DNA of 64,000 nt, taken from NCBI GenBank assembly GCA_937924755.1, contig CALEVZ010000001.1, positions 1 through 64,000 on the forward strand, read 5' to 3'. The DNA comes from an uncultured bacterium (GTDB lineage Bacteria; Acidobacteriota; Thermoanaerobaculia; Thermoanaerobaculales; Thermoanaerobaculaceae). This document shows, one piece after another, positions 17,775 through 27,661 of the stretch. Numbering within the stretch: position 1 is the stretch's first letter; each line of letters begins with the position of its first letter. The position numbers and the translations under genes are program-made. Under the pieces are notes generated by a model that made no database searches, was not told the origin of the DNA, and saw nothing but the letters and a program-made list of their open reading frames with translations.

Positions 17775-20477
17775 TCAGAACGGGTTGCCCAGGGAGAAAA
17801 AGAGCTCGCCGGCACTCTCTCCGGCCTTGCGATCCAACTTCCACCCGTACTCCAGCCGGATGGGTCCCACCGGGGTCTCGAAGCGCAGCCCCACCCCAGC
17901 ACCCCAGCGCATATCATCGAGGTCCACCTGATTACGCCCAGCCCAGACGTTGCCGCCATCCACGAAGAGGTTGAAACCCACCACTCCGGTCAGCCGCCGC
18001 CGCCACTCCAGATTGGCCAGCAGCAGGGCCGCCCCGCCCACCGGCTTGCCCTGAGCGTCCAGCGTCTGGCCCGGCACTCCCAGGCGGTCGAGGGCGAAGG
18101 CGCGGTGGGAGACCTGCCCGCCGGCGAAGAAACGCACGTTGATGGGCAGGAGCAGGTTGTCGGCGGTGCTGTCGGCGCCGTGCCGCGGCACGGCGACTCC
18201 GGCCCGCAGGGCGCCCGCCAACGTCCCGCGCGACACCGGACGATAGCCGGCCACCGACAGGTTGAGCTTGTCGAAGTTGGCGTCGGCCAGGAACACCTTG
18301 AAGGCGCTCTGCAGCTCTGCCCGCGCCAGCACCCCGCGGCGCGGGCTGAACAGGTCATCGCGGCTGTCCCACACCACGTAAGGAATCACCGATGCGATTT
18401 TCAGGCTCTGCTTCTCGCGCTCCAGACCGGAGAGGATTTCGGGCGGCGCCTCCGGGTCCACGATCTGGTAGTCGTAGCGCACCATCAACCGACCCGGGCG
18501 GCGCTCCCGGTCCCCCATCTCCAGCCACATCCCCCGTTCCAGCAGGCTAAACGTGTCGAAGTTGGCGTCATACCGATAGATGGACAGCCACAGGGGAACT
18601 CCGAAGAGGCCCAGGGGGCTGGGCTCCCGGTAGGTGAGCTGCAACCGCTTGCGGCGCCCAGAGTAGCTCCCCTCGGTAAACAGCGCCCCACCCGTGCCCA
18701 GCGGGTTCAGGTGCGACCACGACGCCGACGCTCGCAGCCCCGCCTCGGTGTCCCAGCCGAGGCCGAAGCCGTAGGCGCGCAGGGGGGCTTCCTTGAGGTC
18801 GATGACCATGCCCCGCCGCGGCCGCTGCTCCTGTCCCGGGATCGGGCGCACTGCCGCGCTCTGGAAGATGCCCGGGCTGAGCAAGCGCCGCTGGGTCTCC
18901 AGCTGCTGCGCCGCCCCCAGGGGCTCACCCACCTTCAAGGTGGAAAGGCGATGCACCACCCTTTCGGAGGTGTGCACCAGCCCGGCCACCACCACCCTGT
19001 CCAGTACCACCAACAGACCGGGGGTGACCACTATCCGCACGGCGCACGTGTCGGCCTCACACTCGCTGCTCACGGCCGCCCGAGCATCCAGGTACCCGGC
19101 ATTGCGCAGGGCCCCCTCCAGCAACGCCCGCGACTCCTCCTCCCCGGTGCGGCTCCACGGACCGCCGCGAACCAGGGGCAAGGGGGGCAGCGCGACCCCC
19201 TCCAGCATGCCCTCGACGACCACCTCGGAGACCGTCCTGCGAGTCCCCATGGTGACGGGGAAGGTGACGATCACCCCGCCGTCAGCACGCTCCAGGCGCG
19301 GCGCCTCCACCCGAGCCTCGGCCCACCCCTCCCGTTGCAGCACGGTCAAGATAGAAAGCCGATCCCACTCCAGCGTCTCGGAGGTAACCGGCTCGCGCCC
19401 CCACACCCAGGGCCGGCCGCGACGGGCGCCGATCTTCTCGCGCAACGCCTCGGCGGCAACGCCGCTCAGACCCTCGAACTGTACCTCCCTGATGGGACGC
19501 TTCTCCGTCCCGGTCACAGCGATGCGTAGGACGCGCTCCTCTGGTTCCGCGATCACCTCCCCGCTCACCGTCGCCAGGAGCCGACCCTCCTCCTGGCAGT
19601 GCAGCGAAAGGCGGTTCAGAACCGACTCCAGGTCCGACTCCTCGAACGGCTCGCCGCCACGCACGAAGGGCAGCGCCGCCTCCAGCAACGCCTTGCCGGG
19701 TTTCAGGCCGGCCAGCTCCAGGCGATAACGGGGGCCGCGGTCCACCTCGAGAACGACCACCGTTCCATCATCGCCGGATGCAACACGGGGAAGACGCACG
19801 TCCGCCGACCACCACCCCTGCCGCCGCAGGTAGGCGGCCAGGCGCCGGCGGCCTCGCTCCAGGCGCTCGTCCGAGAGAATGACTCCCGTCCGCAAGCCGC
19901 TGATTTCCTGCAGCTTCTGGCCAGACAAAGCAGTCGATGGTGCCACCAGGCGAGCGAGAACGAGGGGAGCGCCCAGGTGGGCGACCACCCGAATCCCCAC
20001 CGCCGTGCCCCCCGGGGCCGGCTCCTGCTGCACCTCCAGCCGGGCGTCGGGATACCCCGCGGCGCGCACCACCCGGCGGGCCTCGGCCAGCGCCCCCTCC
20101 AGCGCCCCCTGATCCAGCACCGCCCCCGCTCTCAGGTCCAGTAACCCCTCCACCCGCCGCCGGAGCGACCCGGGCAGCCCCTCGACGCGCACCTCGGCCA
20201 CCCGCTGTGCGGGCGTCACCTCCACCTCCAGCACCACGCCCGCCGCAGTCATGTCGGCGCGCACCACCGCATCCACGAACTCGCCGGAGGCGAGCAGCGC
20301 CTGCACCCCCTCGCGCACGTCGGTGCGCGTGACCAGCTGACCAGGGGTGAGAGCCAGCAACTTCTCGGCCCGCCGGCTGAACTCGGCGGGAGCCACGACG
20401 CGCACATCATGCAAGGGGACCTGCCCCCACGGAATCGCCGCCCGCATCACGGCGAGGGCTAGTAGCGCCGTTGCCAC
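17775..20477 (-). CDS. Omp85-family outer-membrane assembly protein (TamA/BamA-like)
   Basis: 900 residues. A short hydrophobic leader is followed by several POTRA-like repeats (about residues 20-500; for example VAEVRVEGLPGSLRRRVEGLL and VSEVVVEGMLEGVALP). A C-terminal beta-barrel of the bacterial surface antigen type follows, with VRFFAGG, NLFVDGGNVWAG and GLRFETPVGPIRLEYGW, ending in the aromatic C-terminus GNPF expected of outer-membrane barrels. The GTG at 20477 overlaps the end of tamB by 19 bp and has GGAGG 4 nt upstream. Pairing with tamB points to the TamA role in translocation or assembly. The POTRA region looks longer than the three domains of TamA, so a BamA-type assignment cannot be excluded. 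Confidence 0.85.
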   Translation of the reverse strand: MATALLALAVMRAAIPWGQVPLHDVRVVAPAEFSRRAEKLLALTPGQLVTRTDVREGVQALLASGEFVDAVVRADMTAAGVVLEVEVTPAQRVAEVRVEGLPGSLRRRVEGLLDLRAGAVLDQGALEGALAEARRVVRAAGYPDARLEVQQEPAPGGTAVGIRVVAHLGAPLVLARLVAPSTALSGQKLQEISGLRTGVILSDERLERGRRRLAAYLRRQGWWSADVRLPRVASGDDGTVVVLEVDRGPRYRLELAGLKPGKALLEAALPFVRGGEPFEESDLESVLNRLSLHCQEEGRLLATVSGEVIAEPEERVLRIAVTGTEKRPIREVQFEGLSGVAAEALREKIGARRGRPWVWGREPVTSETLEWDRLSILTVLQREGWAEARVEAPRLERADGGVIVTFPVTMGTRRTVSEVVVEGMLEGVALPPLPLVRGGPWSRTGEEESRALLEGALRNAGYLDARAAVSSECEADTCAVRIVVTPGLLVVLDRVVVAGLVHTSERVVHRLSTLKVGEPLGAAQQLETQRRLLSPGIFQSAAVRPIPGQEQRPRRGMVIDLKEAPLRAYGFGLGWDTEAGLRASASWSHLNPLGTGGALFTEGSYSGRRKRLQLTYREPSPLGLFGVPLWLSIYRYDANFDTFSLLERGMWLEMGDRERRPGRLMVRYDYQIVDPEAPPEILSGLEREKQSLKIASVIPYVVWDSRDDLFSPRRGVLARAELQSAFKVFLADANFDKLNLSVAGYRPVSRGTLAGALRAGVAVPRHGADSTADNLLLPINVRFFAGGQVSHRAFALDRLGVPGQTLDAQGKPVGGAALLLANLEWRRRLTGVVGFNLFVDGGNVWAGRNQVDLDDMRWGAGVGLRFETPVGPIRLEYGWKLDRKAGESAGELFFSLGNPF

Positions 20478-23400
20478 TTCACCTCCGCCCAGAAGGAGCC
20501 GTCGCTTTCCCGATTCAACTCAAAGAACACTCCGGGCGCCACTCGCCAGCGGCTCTTGACGAGATCGTCGCGGTTGGACGCCAGGTTGGTGGAGTAGGTC
20601 ACCGTCCAGGCCTGGGAGATGCGCTTGACCACGGTCACCCGCGCCGCAGGGGTGTTGGTCTCGGAGGACAGGTAGGGGTCGAGGCGGAGCTGGTCCACGT
20701 CCAGCAGAGTCCGCGCCCGCCGCGCCACCGTACCGGCGATCTGATCCGACAGGAAAGAGGTGGCGAGCGCCCCCGCCGATGTCTCCCCTCCCACTCCCGA
20801 GGGTGTCCCCAGGGCCAGGAGGGAGAGGATATCCATCTCGGTCAGGGGAGGGTTGGAGGAGAAGCTGGAGGCCAGATGATCCAGCGTTCCCTGCAAAGAG
20901 ACGCTGATGTCGATGGAGCCCACCGTAGTACGGGCGTGCACATCGAGGAACGGATCGATTCGCTCGGGATTGGAGAAGCTCACCGTCCCCCGCTCCAGCT
21001 CGTAGCGGTTGACACCTAAAGTCAGCTCTCCCCCGGGCAAGACCTCGACCCGCCCGAGCACTCCCGGTTGCGCCGAGGTACCAACCACCCGCAGATCGCC
21101 GCGCAGGCCCAAACGGGCGAGCGCCGTCTCCACCTCCAGGGTGCCCGGGATCCGCACGCCCACGTTGAGTCGCACCGCCCCCTCGCTGGTGGGCGCCGCG
21201 CGTACCGGACTCAGGAACTGCTCCAACACCAGGCGTTGCAGATCCAGATCCCGCCGGTACACCGTCGGCTGTACCTCCAGCTCGCCGGTGGCGAAGAGCT
21301 CCTCCACCGGGCCAACGAGCCGCAATTCACCGCGCAGACTGGGAGCGAGCGCCGTGGCAAGGGCGAAGCGGACATCGCTGAACTCGAGGGCAAGATCCAG
21401 CTCCACTCTAGGGTCGAGGGCAATCCTGCCGCGCGCCGCACCCTGGCCGCCGCTGTAGGCGAAGACCACGTCGTGCAAGCGTAGCGCCTCGGGCACGAAT
21501 TCGATGACGCCGTTGATCCGCGTCAGTGGTGCGGAAAGCCCCGGCACTCGCAGCGACCCATCGAACACCCGTGCTACCCCTTCAAACGAGGGGTTTCTGT
21601 CGGTCCCCAGGATGGCGCCGAGCAGCTCGAGGCGGCCGGAGGGCCGGGCTTCGGGCCACACCACCGCCATCAAGGCCGCCGGCAGTTCGCCGGCGACGTT
21701 GCCGTGTAACATGCCGTTCTCCTGCCTGCCACCGCGCACGAACAGACGTGCCGTACCCCCCTCGAAAAGCACCCCCGGGAGGTTGATCTCGCCCCCCACC
21801 ACGGTGAACGGGGCCGGTTCCGACAGGCTGGCTGATTCCCCCTCCACTAGCACGTCGAATCGGGTGAGGGTCCCATCCAGCCGGGGCGGCTGCCGCGGAG
21901 CCAGGGTGATGCGCCCACTCCCCTCCACTCGCCCCTCCACCGGCACATCCTCCTCTGCCAGATCGACCATCAGTTGCCGTAGCGACTTCACCCCGAAGGA
22001 GAACTCTCCCGCAAACCCCTGTCTGGCGCGGGACAGGTGCGCCCCCAGCGACCACACCTCCGGCCTGGCTAGGGCGATGTTGAGGCGCTGCGGGTCGAGC
22101 TCCACGAACCCCGCGGCGCCGTCTCGACTGGTCACCGCCAGCCGGCCCACCGGCTGGTCGAAGGGAAACTCCCCGCGCAGCTCGCAGTCCAGCGCCCCGC
22201 CGGCCAGTCGCGCCAGGGGCGGCCACACCGCCTCCAGGCCGAGACTCTTGAGAGACGCTTCCAGCTTAGCGCGCCGACCGAGGACATCAATGCGGGTCGA
22301 GGCGCGCAGCCCGCCGACTTCGAAATCGGCCACCGTCACGACCCCCTGTCGCACCGTCACCGCGGCACGCCCGTCGCCGAGCTGCAGCCCCGCGACCGAA
22401 ACCCCCCGCAATCGAAGGGACGCGTCGACTTCGGGGGAGGCCAGGGTGCCCGCCAGCGTCCCGCGCAGCGCCACCCGCCCGGCGAGGGGCGCATGCACCC
22501 CGGCCCAGGTCGCCACCCGGTCCACCGGGATGCCCTGACCCGAGAAGGTGAACGCCAGTCCCTCGTCGCTGCCATAGTGAAACACCCCCGACAGGGTGGC
22601 CACACCCTCCCCCACCCACACCGTGGCGTCGCTCACCTCCAGCTCGCCCTGCGCCAGGCGGAACGAACCGGCGATTCCGTCGGTGTCGATGGGACCCAGG
22701 GCCACCGGCGCCACCGCCACATCGCCCACCACCGTGGGGTTGTCGAAGGGACCGCGCAGGCGCACATCGAACACCGCCTCGCCCTGCAGATCCTGAGGCA
22801 GCACGTCCTCCCCCACCCAGCCGCGCAGCAGGGTGGCGATGACGACGAGCGGGACATGATCTCCGCGGATACTCCAGTTGGGGATCCAGCGTCCGAGCGT
22901 CAACCCTCCCTCCCACTGCACCTCAGCGCCCGCAACGGTCACCCCCGAGGTACTGATACGCAGCACCCCATCGCGGGCCAATCGCAGCAGCACCCTCCCC
23001 GCCGCCGGCGCCTCGCCCCCCCGCGGACGCAGATCCACCACCGCCGCGCCGCTGCCCTCGCCAACGCGCTCCCCGTCCCACGACAGGTTGGCCGTCAGGG
23101 CGCAGGCCGCCGCCAACCCGGCAGGTTCCACGTCGATGGTGCGCAAGAACCCGGCCAGGTCCAGCCCCGTGCCCCGTGCCGCCACCCGATGCCGCCAGGG
23201 CGGGCGAAAACCTTCCAGAACGTATGAGCCCTCCACCGCCCCCCCGGCGAAGGTGCCTCGAGCCAGCGACGCCTCCAGCCCGTCGTTGGTGATATGCGCC
23301 TCTGCCTCCACATCGTGGAAGGCGAAGCCAACCACCTCCACCAGCTCGCCGCTCGCCCGGGCATCAATGACAAACTGGTCGCCGGTCAGCGTGGCCTCCC

Positions 23401-24205
23401 CCGCAACCCGCACCGCTCCTGCCAGATCGGCCTCCACGTGCAAGAGTCGATCCAGCTCCGCGAGCGAAACCTCGGCCACGCCTTCGGCGCGCAGGGTGCG
23501 ACCGCCGAGCGTCCCCTTCGCCTCCAGGCGGCCCCACGAACCCGAGGCGACCAGGCGCGCCACCTCGAAACCCCGGGGGGTTAGTTTCCCTCGCGCCTGT
23601 ACGGCTGCCGCCACGGGCTCGATTCCCGGCGCCGTGAGGGAAACCGTGCCGGCGTGCAGGACCACCGCCTCCAGGGGGGTGCGGCGGGAGCCGGTCCAGC
23701 GCACCTCCAGATTGCGCGCCGCCAGACTCATCCCCTCCCCCAGCGTCAGAGTATCGATCCGAGCCTCGGTCAACTCCAGCTGACGCACCACTACCCGCAC
23801 CCACCCCCCCTCACCCTGCCCAGTCCCGAAGCTGGGCAGCTTTTCCCCCCGCAGCCGCAAGCCCTTAAGGCGGAGCTGGTTGATGACCACCTCCCGCTCG
23901 GCCACCAGTACGCGGCCCAGACCAACCTCCACCAGGCCGACGTGCAACAGGGGCTCGGCCGGGGCGCCCAGGCGCACATCCCGCAGGGTCAGGCGAGGCG
24001 GGTACAACGTGATCTCGAGGTCGGCCACATCCACGGATTGACCCAGGGCGACGGCGAGCTGCGCCGACAGTCGCGCCGCCGCCCAACCCCGCACCCCCGG
24101 CTGCTGCACGAACCAGCCCATCGCCGTCAGCAGCAGCACCCAGGCCAGGCCGAGGGCGGCTAACGCGATGACCGTGCGCACTAGATGGGGACGCCTGCGG
24201 CCCAC
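20459..24205 (-). CDS. tamB: TamB-like translocation/assembly module protein
   Basis: 1248 residues. An N-terminal membrane anchor (TVIALAALGLAWVLLLTAMGW) is followed by a long beta-rich AsmA/TamB-type body with repeating LTLRDVRLG-like strands. The conserved C-terminal DUF490 part includes FSNPERIDPFLDVHART, LEVQPTVYRRDL, and LTEMDILSLLALG. TamB-type proteins bridge inner and outer membrane in the periplasm, and are linked to lipid transport and outer-membrane protein assembly. GTG 24205 starts 1 base before the nadK stop codon region (24207), with GGGAGAGCTGAG upstream; its 3' end overlaps the Omp85 gene, so nadK-tamB-Omp85 is probably one operon. Confidence 0.88.
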   Translation of the reverse strand: MGRRRPHLVRTVIALAALGLAWVLLLTAMGWFVQQPGVRGWAAARLSAQLAVALGQSVDVADLEITLYPPRLTLRDVRLGAPAEPLLHVGLVEVGLGRVLVAEREVVINQLRLKGLRLRGEKLPSFGTGQGEGGWVRVVVRQLELTEARIDTLTLGEGMSLAARNLEVRWTGSRRTPLEAVVLHAGTVSLTAPGIEPVAAAVQARGKLTPRGFEVARLVASGSWGRLEAKGTLGGRTLRAEGVAEVSLAELDRLLHVEADLAGAVRVAGEATLTGDQFVIDARASGELVEVVGFAFHDVEAEAHITNDGLEASLARGTFAGGAVEGSYVLEGFRPPWRHRVAARGTGLDLAGFLRTIDVEPAGLAAACALTANLSWDGERVGEGSGAAVVDLRPRGGEAPAAGRVLLRLARDGVLRISTSGVTVAGAEVQWEGGLTLGRWIPNWSIRGDHVPLVVIATLLRGWVGEDVLPQDLQGEAVFDVRLRGPFDNPTVVGDVAVAPVALGPIDTDGIAGSFRLAQGELEVSDATVWVGEGVATLSGVFHYGSDEGLAFTFSGQGIPVDRVATWAGVHAPLAGRVALRGTLAGTLASPEVDASLRLRGVSVAGLQLGDGRAAVTVRQGVVTVADFEVGGLRASTRIDVLGRRAKLEASLKSLGLEAVWPPLARLAGGALDCELRGEFPFDQPVGRLAVTSRDGAAGFVELDPQRLNIALARPEVWSLGAHLSRARQGFAGEFSFGVKSLRQLMVDLAEEDVPVEGRVEGSGRITLAPRQPPRLDGTLTRFDVLVEGESASLSEPAPFTVVGGEINLPGVLFEGGTARLFVRGGRQENGMLHGNVAGELPAALMAVVWPEARPSGRLELLGAILGTDRNPSFEGVARVFDGSLRVPGLSAPLTRINGVIEFVPEALRLHDVVFAYSGGQGAARGRIALDPRVELDLALEFSDVRFALATALAPSLRGELRLVGPVEELFATGELEVQPTVYRRDLDLQRLVLEQFLSPVRAAPTSEGAVRLNVGVRIPGTLEVETALARLGLRGDLRVVGTSAQPGVLGRVEVLPGGELTLGVNRYELERGTVSFSNPERIDPFLDVHARTTVGSIDISVSLQGTLDHLASSFSSNPPLTEMDILSLLALGTPSGVGGETSAGALATSFLSDQIAGTVARRARTLLDVDQLRLDPYLSSETNTPAARVTVVKRISQAWTVTYSTNLASNRDDLVKSRWRVAPGVFFELNRESDGSFWAEVKWQRRY

Positions 24206-24206
24206 C

Positions 24207-25088
24207 TCAGCTCTCCCGCTCCCCCCACTTCAGCTTGTGGTGCAGGATCGAAAAGAACGTGCTTCCCGTGTTGCGAATCAAGGACAACGGTTCATCCGAG
24301 GCGGACACCTCCACCCGCATCGACCCGCTCATGGGCAAGCCCACCTGGCCGTCCAGCGTAAGGTGAACCTCGGCATCGGAGTTTTCGATCCACACCCGCA
24401 GGCGGCTCGAAGGGGGCAGCACCAACGGCCGAACCCCCAGGGAGTGGGAGCAAATGGGCGTGACCAGCATCGCCGGCAGCGCCGGGTGAACGATGGGACC
24501 GCCAGCCGACAGGTTATACGCCGTGGAACCCGAGGGGGTGGCCACGATGAGCCCGTCGCCACGGTAACGGGAGAGCAGCTCGCCGTCCACCTCGGCGACG
24601 GTGGTGACGATGCGGGCCAGCGACGACTTGTTCACCACCACGTCGTTGAGAACCAGTAGCTCCCGTGCGGCCTGGGGCTGCCGCACGACCACCTTCAGGC
24701 GCTGCCGCTGCTCGATCCGGCACCGCCCGGCAAAGATTTCATCCAGCAGGGAGAACGTCCCCTCCGGCGCGTGTTCGGTGAGAAAGCCCAAAGTGCCCAG
24801 GTTTACCCCGGCCACCGCAGTGCTGGCCGGGCAACCCCGGGTTACCGACAGGAAAGTCCCGTCACCGCCCAGCACCAGGATTACATCCGCATGGCGCCCC
24901 AGCTCCCCGCGCGGTGGCCCCGGCGGGACATCCAACGCCCCCGCCGAGTCACGGTCCACCACCGCCTCGGCCCCGCGCCGCTGCAACTCCTCGATCACCC
25001 GGCGGCCCAGCTCCACAGCCTGGGGGTTGGAAAATTTCACCGCCACCCCGACTCGGCGCGGCGGCAGTCGCAAATCGTTCCCGGCCAT
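24207..25088 (-). CDS. nadK: NAD kinase
   Basis: 293 residues. Shows the GGDG motif in LGGDGTFLSV, the NE/D motif region LVLNDVVVNK and the glycine-rich GDGLIVATPSGSTAYNLSAGGP block of ATP-NAD kinases. It makes NADP+ from NAD+ in the cytoplasm. The ATG at 25088 is chosen because the family alignment begins there (VGVAVKFSN) and a -10-like TACAAT ends 6 nt before it. The same frame stays open upstream to 25316 but is the translated repeat sequence and not protein-like. First gene of the nadK-tamB-Omp85 unit. Confidence 0.93.
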   Translation of the reverse strand: MAGNDLRLPPRRVGVAVKFSNPQAVELGRRVIEELQRRGAEAVVDRDSAGALDVPPGPPRGELGRHADVILVLGGDGTFLSVTRGCPASTAVAGVNLGTLGFLTEHAPEGTFSLLDEIFAGRCRIEQRQRLKVVVRQPQAARELLVLNDVVVNKSSLARIVTTVAEVDGELLSRYRGDGLIVATPSGSTAYNLSAGGPIVHPALPAMLVTPICSHSLGVRPLVLPPSSRLRVWIENSDAEVHLTLDGQVGLPMSGSMRVEVSASDEPLSLIRNTGSTFFSILHHKLKWGERES

Positions 25089-25094
25089 TCTTGT

Positions 25095-25100
25095 ATTGTA
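25095..25100 (-). promoter_or_regulatory. -10 element of a leaderless nadK promoter
   Basis: TACAAT on the minus strand ends 6 nt before the nadK ATG and there is no Shine-Dalgarno in the 6-nt gap (ACAAGA). Transcription would begin at or within a base or two of the start codon. Confidence 0.5.
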
Positions 25101-25137
25101 GCCACGCACCCGATCAGAGAACGGCGGCATCGACACC

Positions 25138-25290
25138 GAGCCGGTCGCAGTCACGGACGCGGGCACGGACACGGTCACCGACACGGCCACGGATACCGTT
25201 CCGGCCGGGACAAACCGCACCGACCGTGGGGGCGGGCCGGAGGCTCGCGCACCCAGGAGCACGGTCACCGGGTACGGACTCGGTGACCGA
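25138..25290. repeat. Intergenic hexamer/hairpin repeat, copy C
   Basis: Lies between nuoI and nadK. GTCACGGAC/GACACGG-type hexamers (25150-25195) precede ACCGTTCCGGCCGG and the core CCGACCGTGGGGGCGGGCC. A hairpin GCGGGCC-GGA-GGCTCGC (25232-25248, one G-T pair) and a trailing AGCACGGTCACCGGG follow. More diverged than copies A and B, but same order and orientation. Confidence 0.75.
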
Positions 25291-25349
25291 GGCGACCGCA
25301 TGGGCACGCCCCGCAAAACTGCCAGGAAGGTCGTACCTGGTTCGGGGCG

Positions 25350-25970
25350 TCAGGGGGTGGCGGCCAGGTCGGGACGGGGCGCCTTTGGCGCCGGCTCGAC
25401 GCGCACCGGAATGGGGAGGGTGATGGGGCGGCTCTCGCGTCCGTAGTAGGGCCGGTAGCCCAGGTCAATCCTGTCAATGGGGCCCTTCTGCAGCAGCGTG
25501 TCGATGGTCGCCACCGCCTCCTCGCGGCCGGTGAAAGCCATTTCGTGGTGACGGGTCATGATGATGGCTTCCTTGGGACAGGCGTCCACGCACAGCCCGC
25601 AGAAGACGCAGCGCAGCAGATCGATGTTGAAGACTTTGGGGCGCTTCTCCCACTCCACGGTGGAGGTGGGGTCCTCCTCGGCTTCGATGTGGATGCAGTC
25701 GGCCGGGCAGGCGGTCTCGCACATGTAGCAGGCCACGCAGCGGGGGGAGCCGTCCTCCCGGGTGAGCAGCACGTGGCGGCCGCGCAGACGGTCGGAGTAC
25801 TCCCGCTTGACTTCCGGCCACTCCACCGTGACCGTGTACTTGCGGCCAAAGAGGTTGCCCAGAAAGTGGCGCAAGGTCACTCCCAGCCCTTTCAGTACCT
25901 CCACGAGATAAAAGCGCTGCCAAAAGCGCAGCGGCTTGGGATCGCACACGACAACGTCGGTGTTCCTCAT
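25350..25970 (-). CDS. nuoI: NADH-quinone oxidoreductase subunit I
   Basis: 206 residues. Two [4Fe-4S] motifs, CVACYMCETACP and CVFCGLCVDACP, each followed by the distal Cys, mark the ferredoxin-like subunit that carries clusters N6a and N6b in the peripheral arm of complex I. The C-terminus has a Pro-rich tail (PIPVRVEPAPKAPRPD). The ATG overlaps the nuoCD stop (ATGA). Last gene of a nuoB-nuoCD-nuoI unit. Confidence 0.93.
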   Translation of the reverse strand: MRNTDVVVCDPKPLRFWQRFYLVEVLKGLGVTLRHFLGNLFGRKYTVTVEWPEVKREYSDRLRGRHVLLTREDGSPRCVACYMCETACPADCIHIEAEEDPTSTVEWEKRPKVFNIDLLRCVFCGLCVDACPKEAIIMTRHHEMAFTGREEAVATIDTLLQKGPIDRIDLGYRPYYGRESRPITLPIPVRVEPAPKAPRPDLAATP

Positions 25971-27661
25971 CGGTCGAGCTCCCCGGCAATGATGTTGAGG
26001 CTTCCGAGAATGGCGATGGAATCGGCGATCATGTGCCCCTCCAGCATGTGCGGGTAGGCCTGGAAGACGGCAAAGCAGGGCGGCCGGCAGTGCAGCCGGT
26101 AGGGGGAGCCGCCGCCGTCGGAGATGGTGTAAAAGCCCAACTCCCCGTTGGCCCCCTCGGTGAAGCCGTAGACCTCCCCCTTAGGTACCTTCATGCCCTC
26201 CATGATCAGCTTGAAGTGCCAGATGAGCGCCTCCATCTCGGTGTACACCTTTTCCTTGGGGGGAAGGGCGACGTGGTGGTTGTCGGTGATGATGGGCCCG
26301 GGCGCCAGACGCTTGAGCGCCTGCTCGACGATCTTCAGGGACTGGCGGATTTCCTCCACCCGCACCAGGTAGCGGGCGTAGGTGTCGCCGGTGGTGGCGA
26401 TGGGCACCTTGAAGTCGTAGGTCTCGTACCCCAGGTAGGGGTTCGTCTTGCGCACGTCGTAGGGCACCCCCGAGGCGCGCAGGCAGGGCCCGGTCCATCC
26501 CCAGTCCACCGCCTCCGCGGCCGAGAGCTTGCCAATCCCTTCGGTGCGCTGTCTGAAGATACGGTTTTCGGTGATCAGCCGCTCCATGTCGTCCACCAGT
26601 GGCGGGATGCGGCGCAACAGGTAGCGCACCGCCTCCTCGAACCCCTCGGGCACGTCGTTGGCCAGACCGCCGACGCGCACGTAGGAAATCGTCAGGCGAC
26701 CGCCGGCGCACGCCTCCAGCAGCGAGTAGATCTCCTCCCGCGCCTGGTAGACGTAGAGGAACGGCGTCATGGCGCCCACATCGTTGAGGTTGGCGCCGAT
26801 GCAGACGATGTGGTCCATGATGCGGGACAGCTCCGAGAGGATCACCCGGATCACCTGGGCGCGGGGAGGTGCCTCGACGCCCAGGAGCTTCTCCACCGCC
26901 AGGGCGTACCCCACCCCGTTCATCATCGCCGAGCAGTAGTTGAGGCGGTCGGTGTAGGGAATGATTTGATTCCACGTGTGCCGCTCGGACATCTTTTCGA
27001 AGCAGCGGTGCAGATAGCCGATCTCGCACTCCGCCCGGGTGATCACCTCGCCGTCCAGGCGCACCACGGTGCGCAGAGTGCCGTGGGTGGCCGGATGGGA
27101 AGGCCCCAGGTTGAGCACCTGGGTCTCGAAGTGGTCCTCGTCCTCCTGCACCTCCCGCGCCCACGAGGGTTCGTCTTGCTCACCCTCGCGCAGCAGCCAG
27201 CGCTGCCCGGGGTCGTAGTCCTTGCGCAGGGCGTGCCCCTGAAAGGAAGGGTGGCAGAGGATGCGCTTTAGGTTGGGGTGGCCGGAGAAGCGCACCCCGA
27301 ACATGTCGAACACCTCCCGCTCGAACCAGTCGGCGGCCCTCCACACCCCGTACACCGACGGAACCACCGCATCTTGCTCGCTCACCGGCACCTTGAGGCG
27401 CAGGCGGTGGTTGTGGGTCAACGAATAAAGGTGATAGACGACATCGAAGCGGGCCTGCCGCTCCGGCCAGTCCACACCGCACACGTCCGACAGCATCTTG
27501 AAGTCGAAGTCGGGGTCGTCCTTGAGCCGGCGGGCCAGCTCGGGCAGCAGCTCGCGCTCCACCTGGAAGGTGGGGATGTCCTGGCCCGGGATCTCCTCCA
27601 CCCCCCGCGACGGCGGGAAGGCACGCCGAAAGGACTCCAGCTTCTCCTGGCTCATGCTCAT
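25967..27661 (-). CDS. nuoCD: NADH-quinone oxidoreductase fused subunits C and D
   Basis: 564 residues. The N-terminal part (to about residue 180) is NuoC (30-kDa subunit: [38 protein letters not shown]). The C-terminal part is NuoD (49-kDa: [37 protein letters not shown], ending [12 protein letters not shown]). The 49-kDa subunit lines the quinone site next to NuoB. The C-D fusion is known from several phyla. ATG 27661 overlaps the nuoB stop (ATGA). Confidence 0.94.
   Translation of the reverse strand: MSMSQEKLESFRRAFPPSRGVEEIPGQDIPTFQVERELLPELARRLKDDPDFDFKMLSDVCGVDWPERQARFDVVYHLYSLTHNHRLRLKVPVSEQDAVVPSVYGVWRAADWFEREVFDMFGVRFSGHPNLKRILCHPSFQGHALRKDYDPGQRWLLREGEQDEPSWAREVQEDEDHFETQVLNLGPSHPATHGTLRTVVRLDGEVITRAECEIGYLHRCFEKMSERHTWNQIIPYTDRLNYCSAMMNGVGYALAVEKLLGVEAPPRAQVIRVILSELSRIMDHIVCIGANLNDVGAMTPFLYVYQAREEIYSLLEACAGGRLTISYVRVGGLANDVPEGFEEAVRYLLRRIPPLVDDMERLITENRIFRQRTEGIGKLSAAEAVDWGWTGPCLRASGVPYDVRKTNPYLGYETYDFKVPIATTGDTYARYLVRVEEIRQSLKIVEQALKRLAPGPIITDNHHVALPPKEKVYTEMEALIWHFKLIMEGMKVPKGEVYGFTEGANGELGFYTISDGGGSPYRLHCRPPCFAVFQAYPHMLEGHMIADSIAILGSLNIIAGELDR

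Noticed and set aside
25089-25316. Long N-terminal extension of nadK
   Set aside because: The translated part is repeat DNA (VSVAVSVTVSVP-type), and a -10 box plus family alignment place the start at 25088.
26033-27271. 412-residue open frame on the plus strand
   Set aside because: Antisense to nuoCD, which is certain from motifs.
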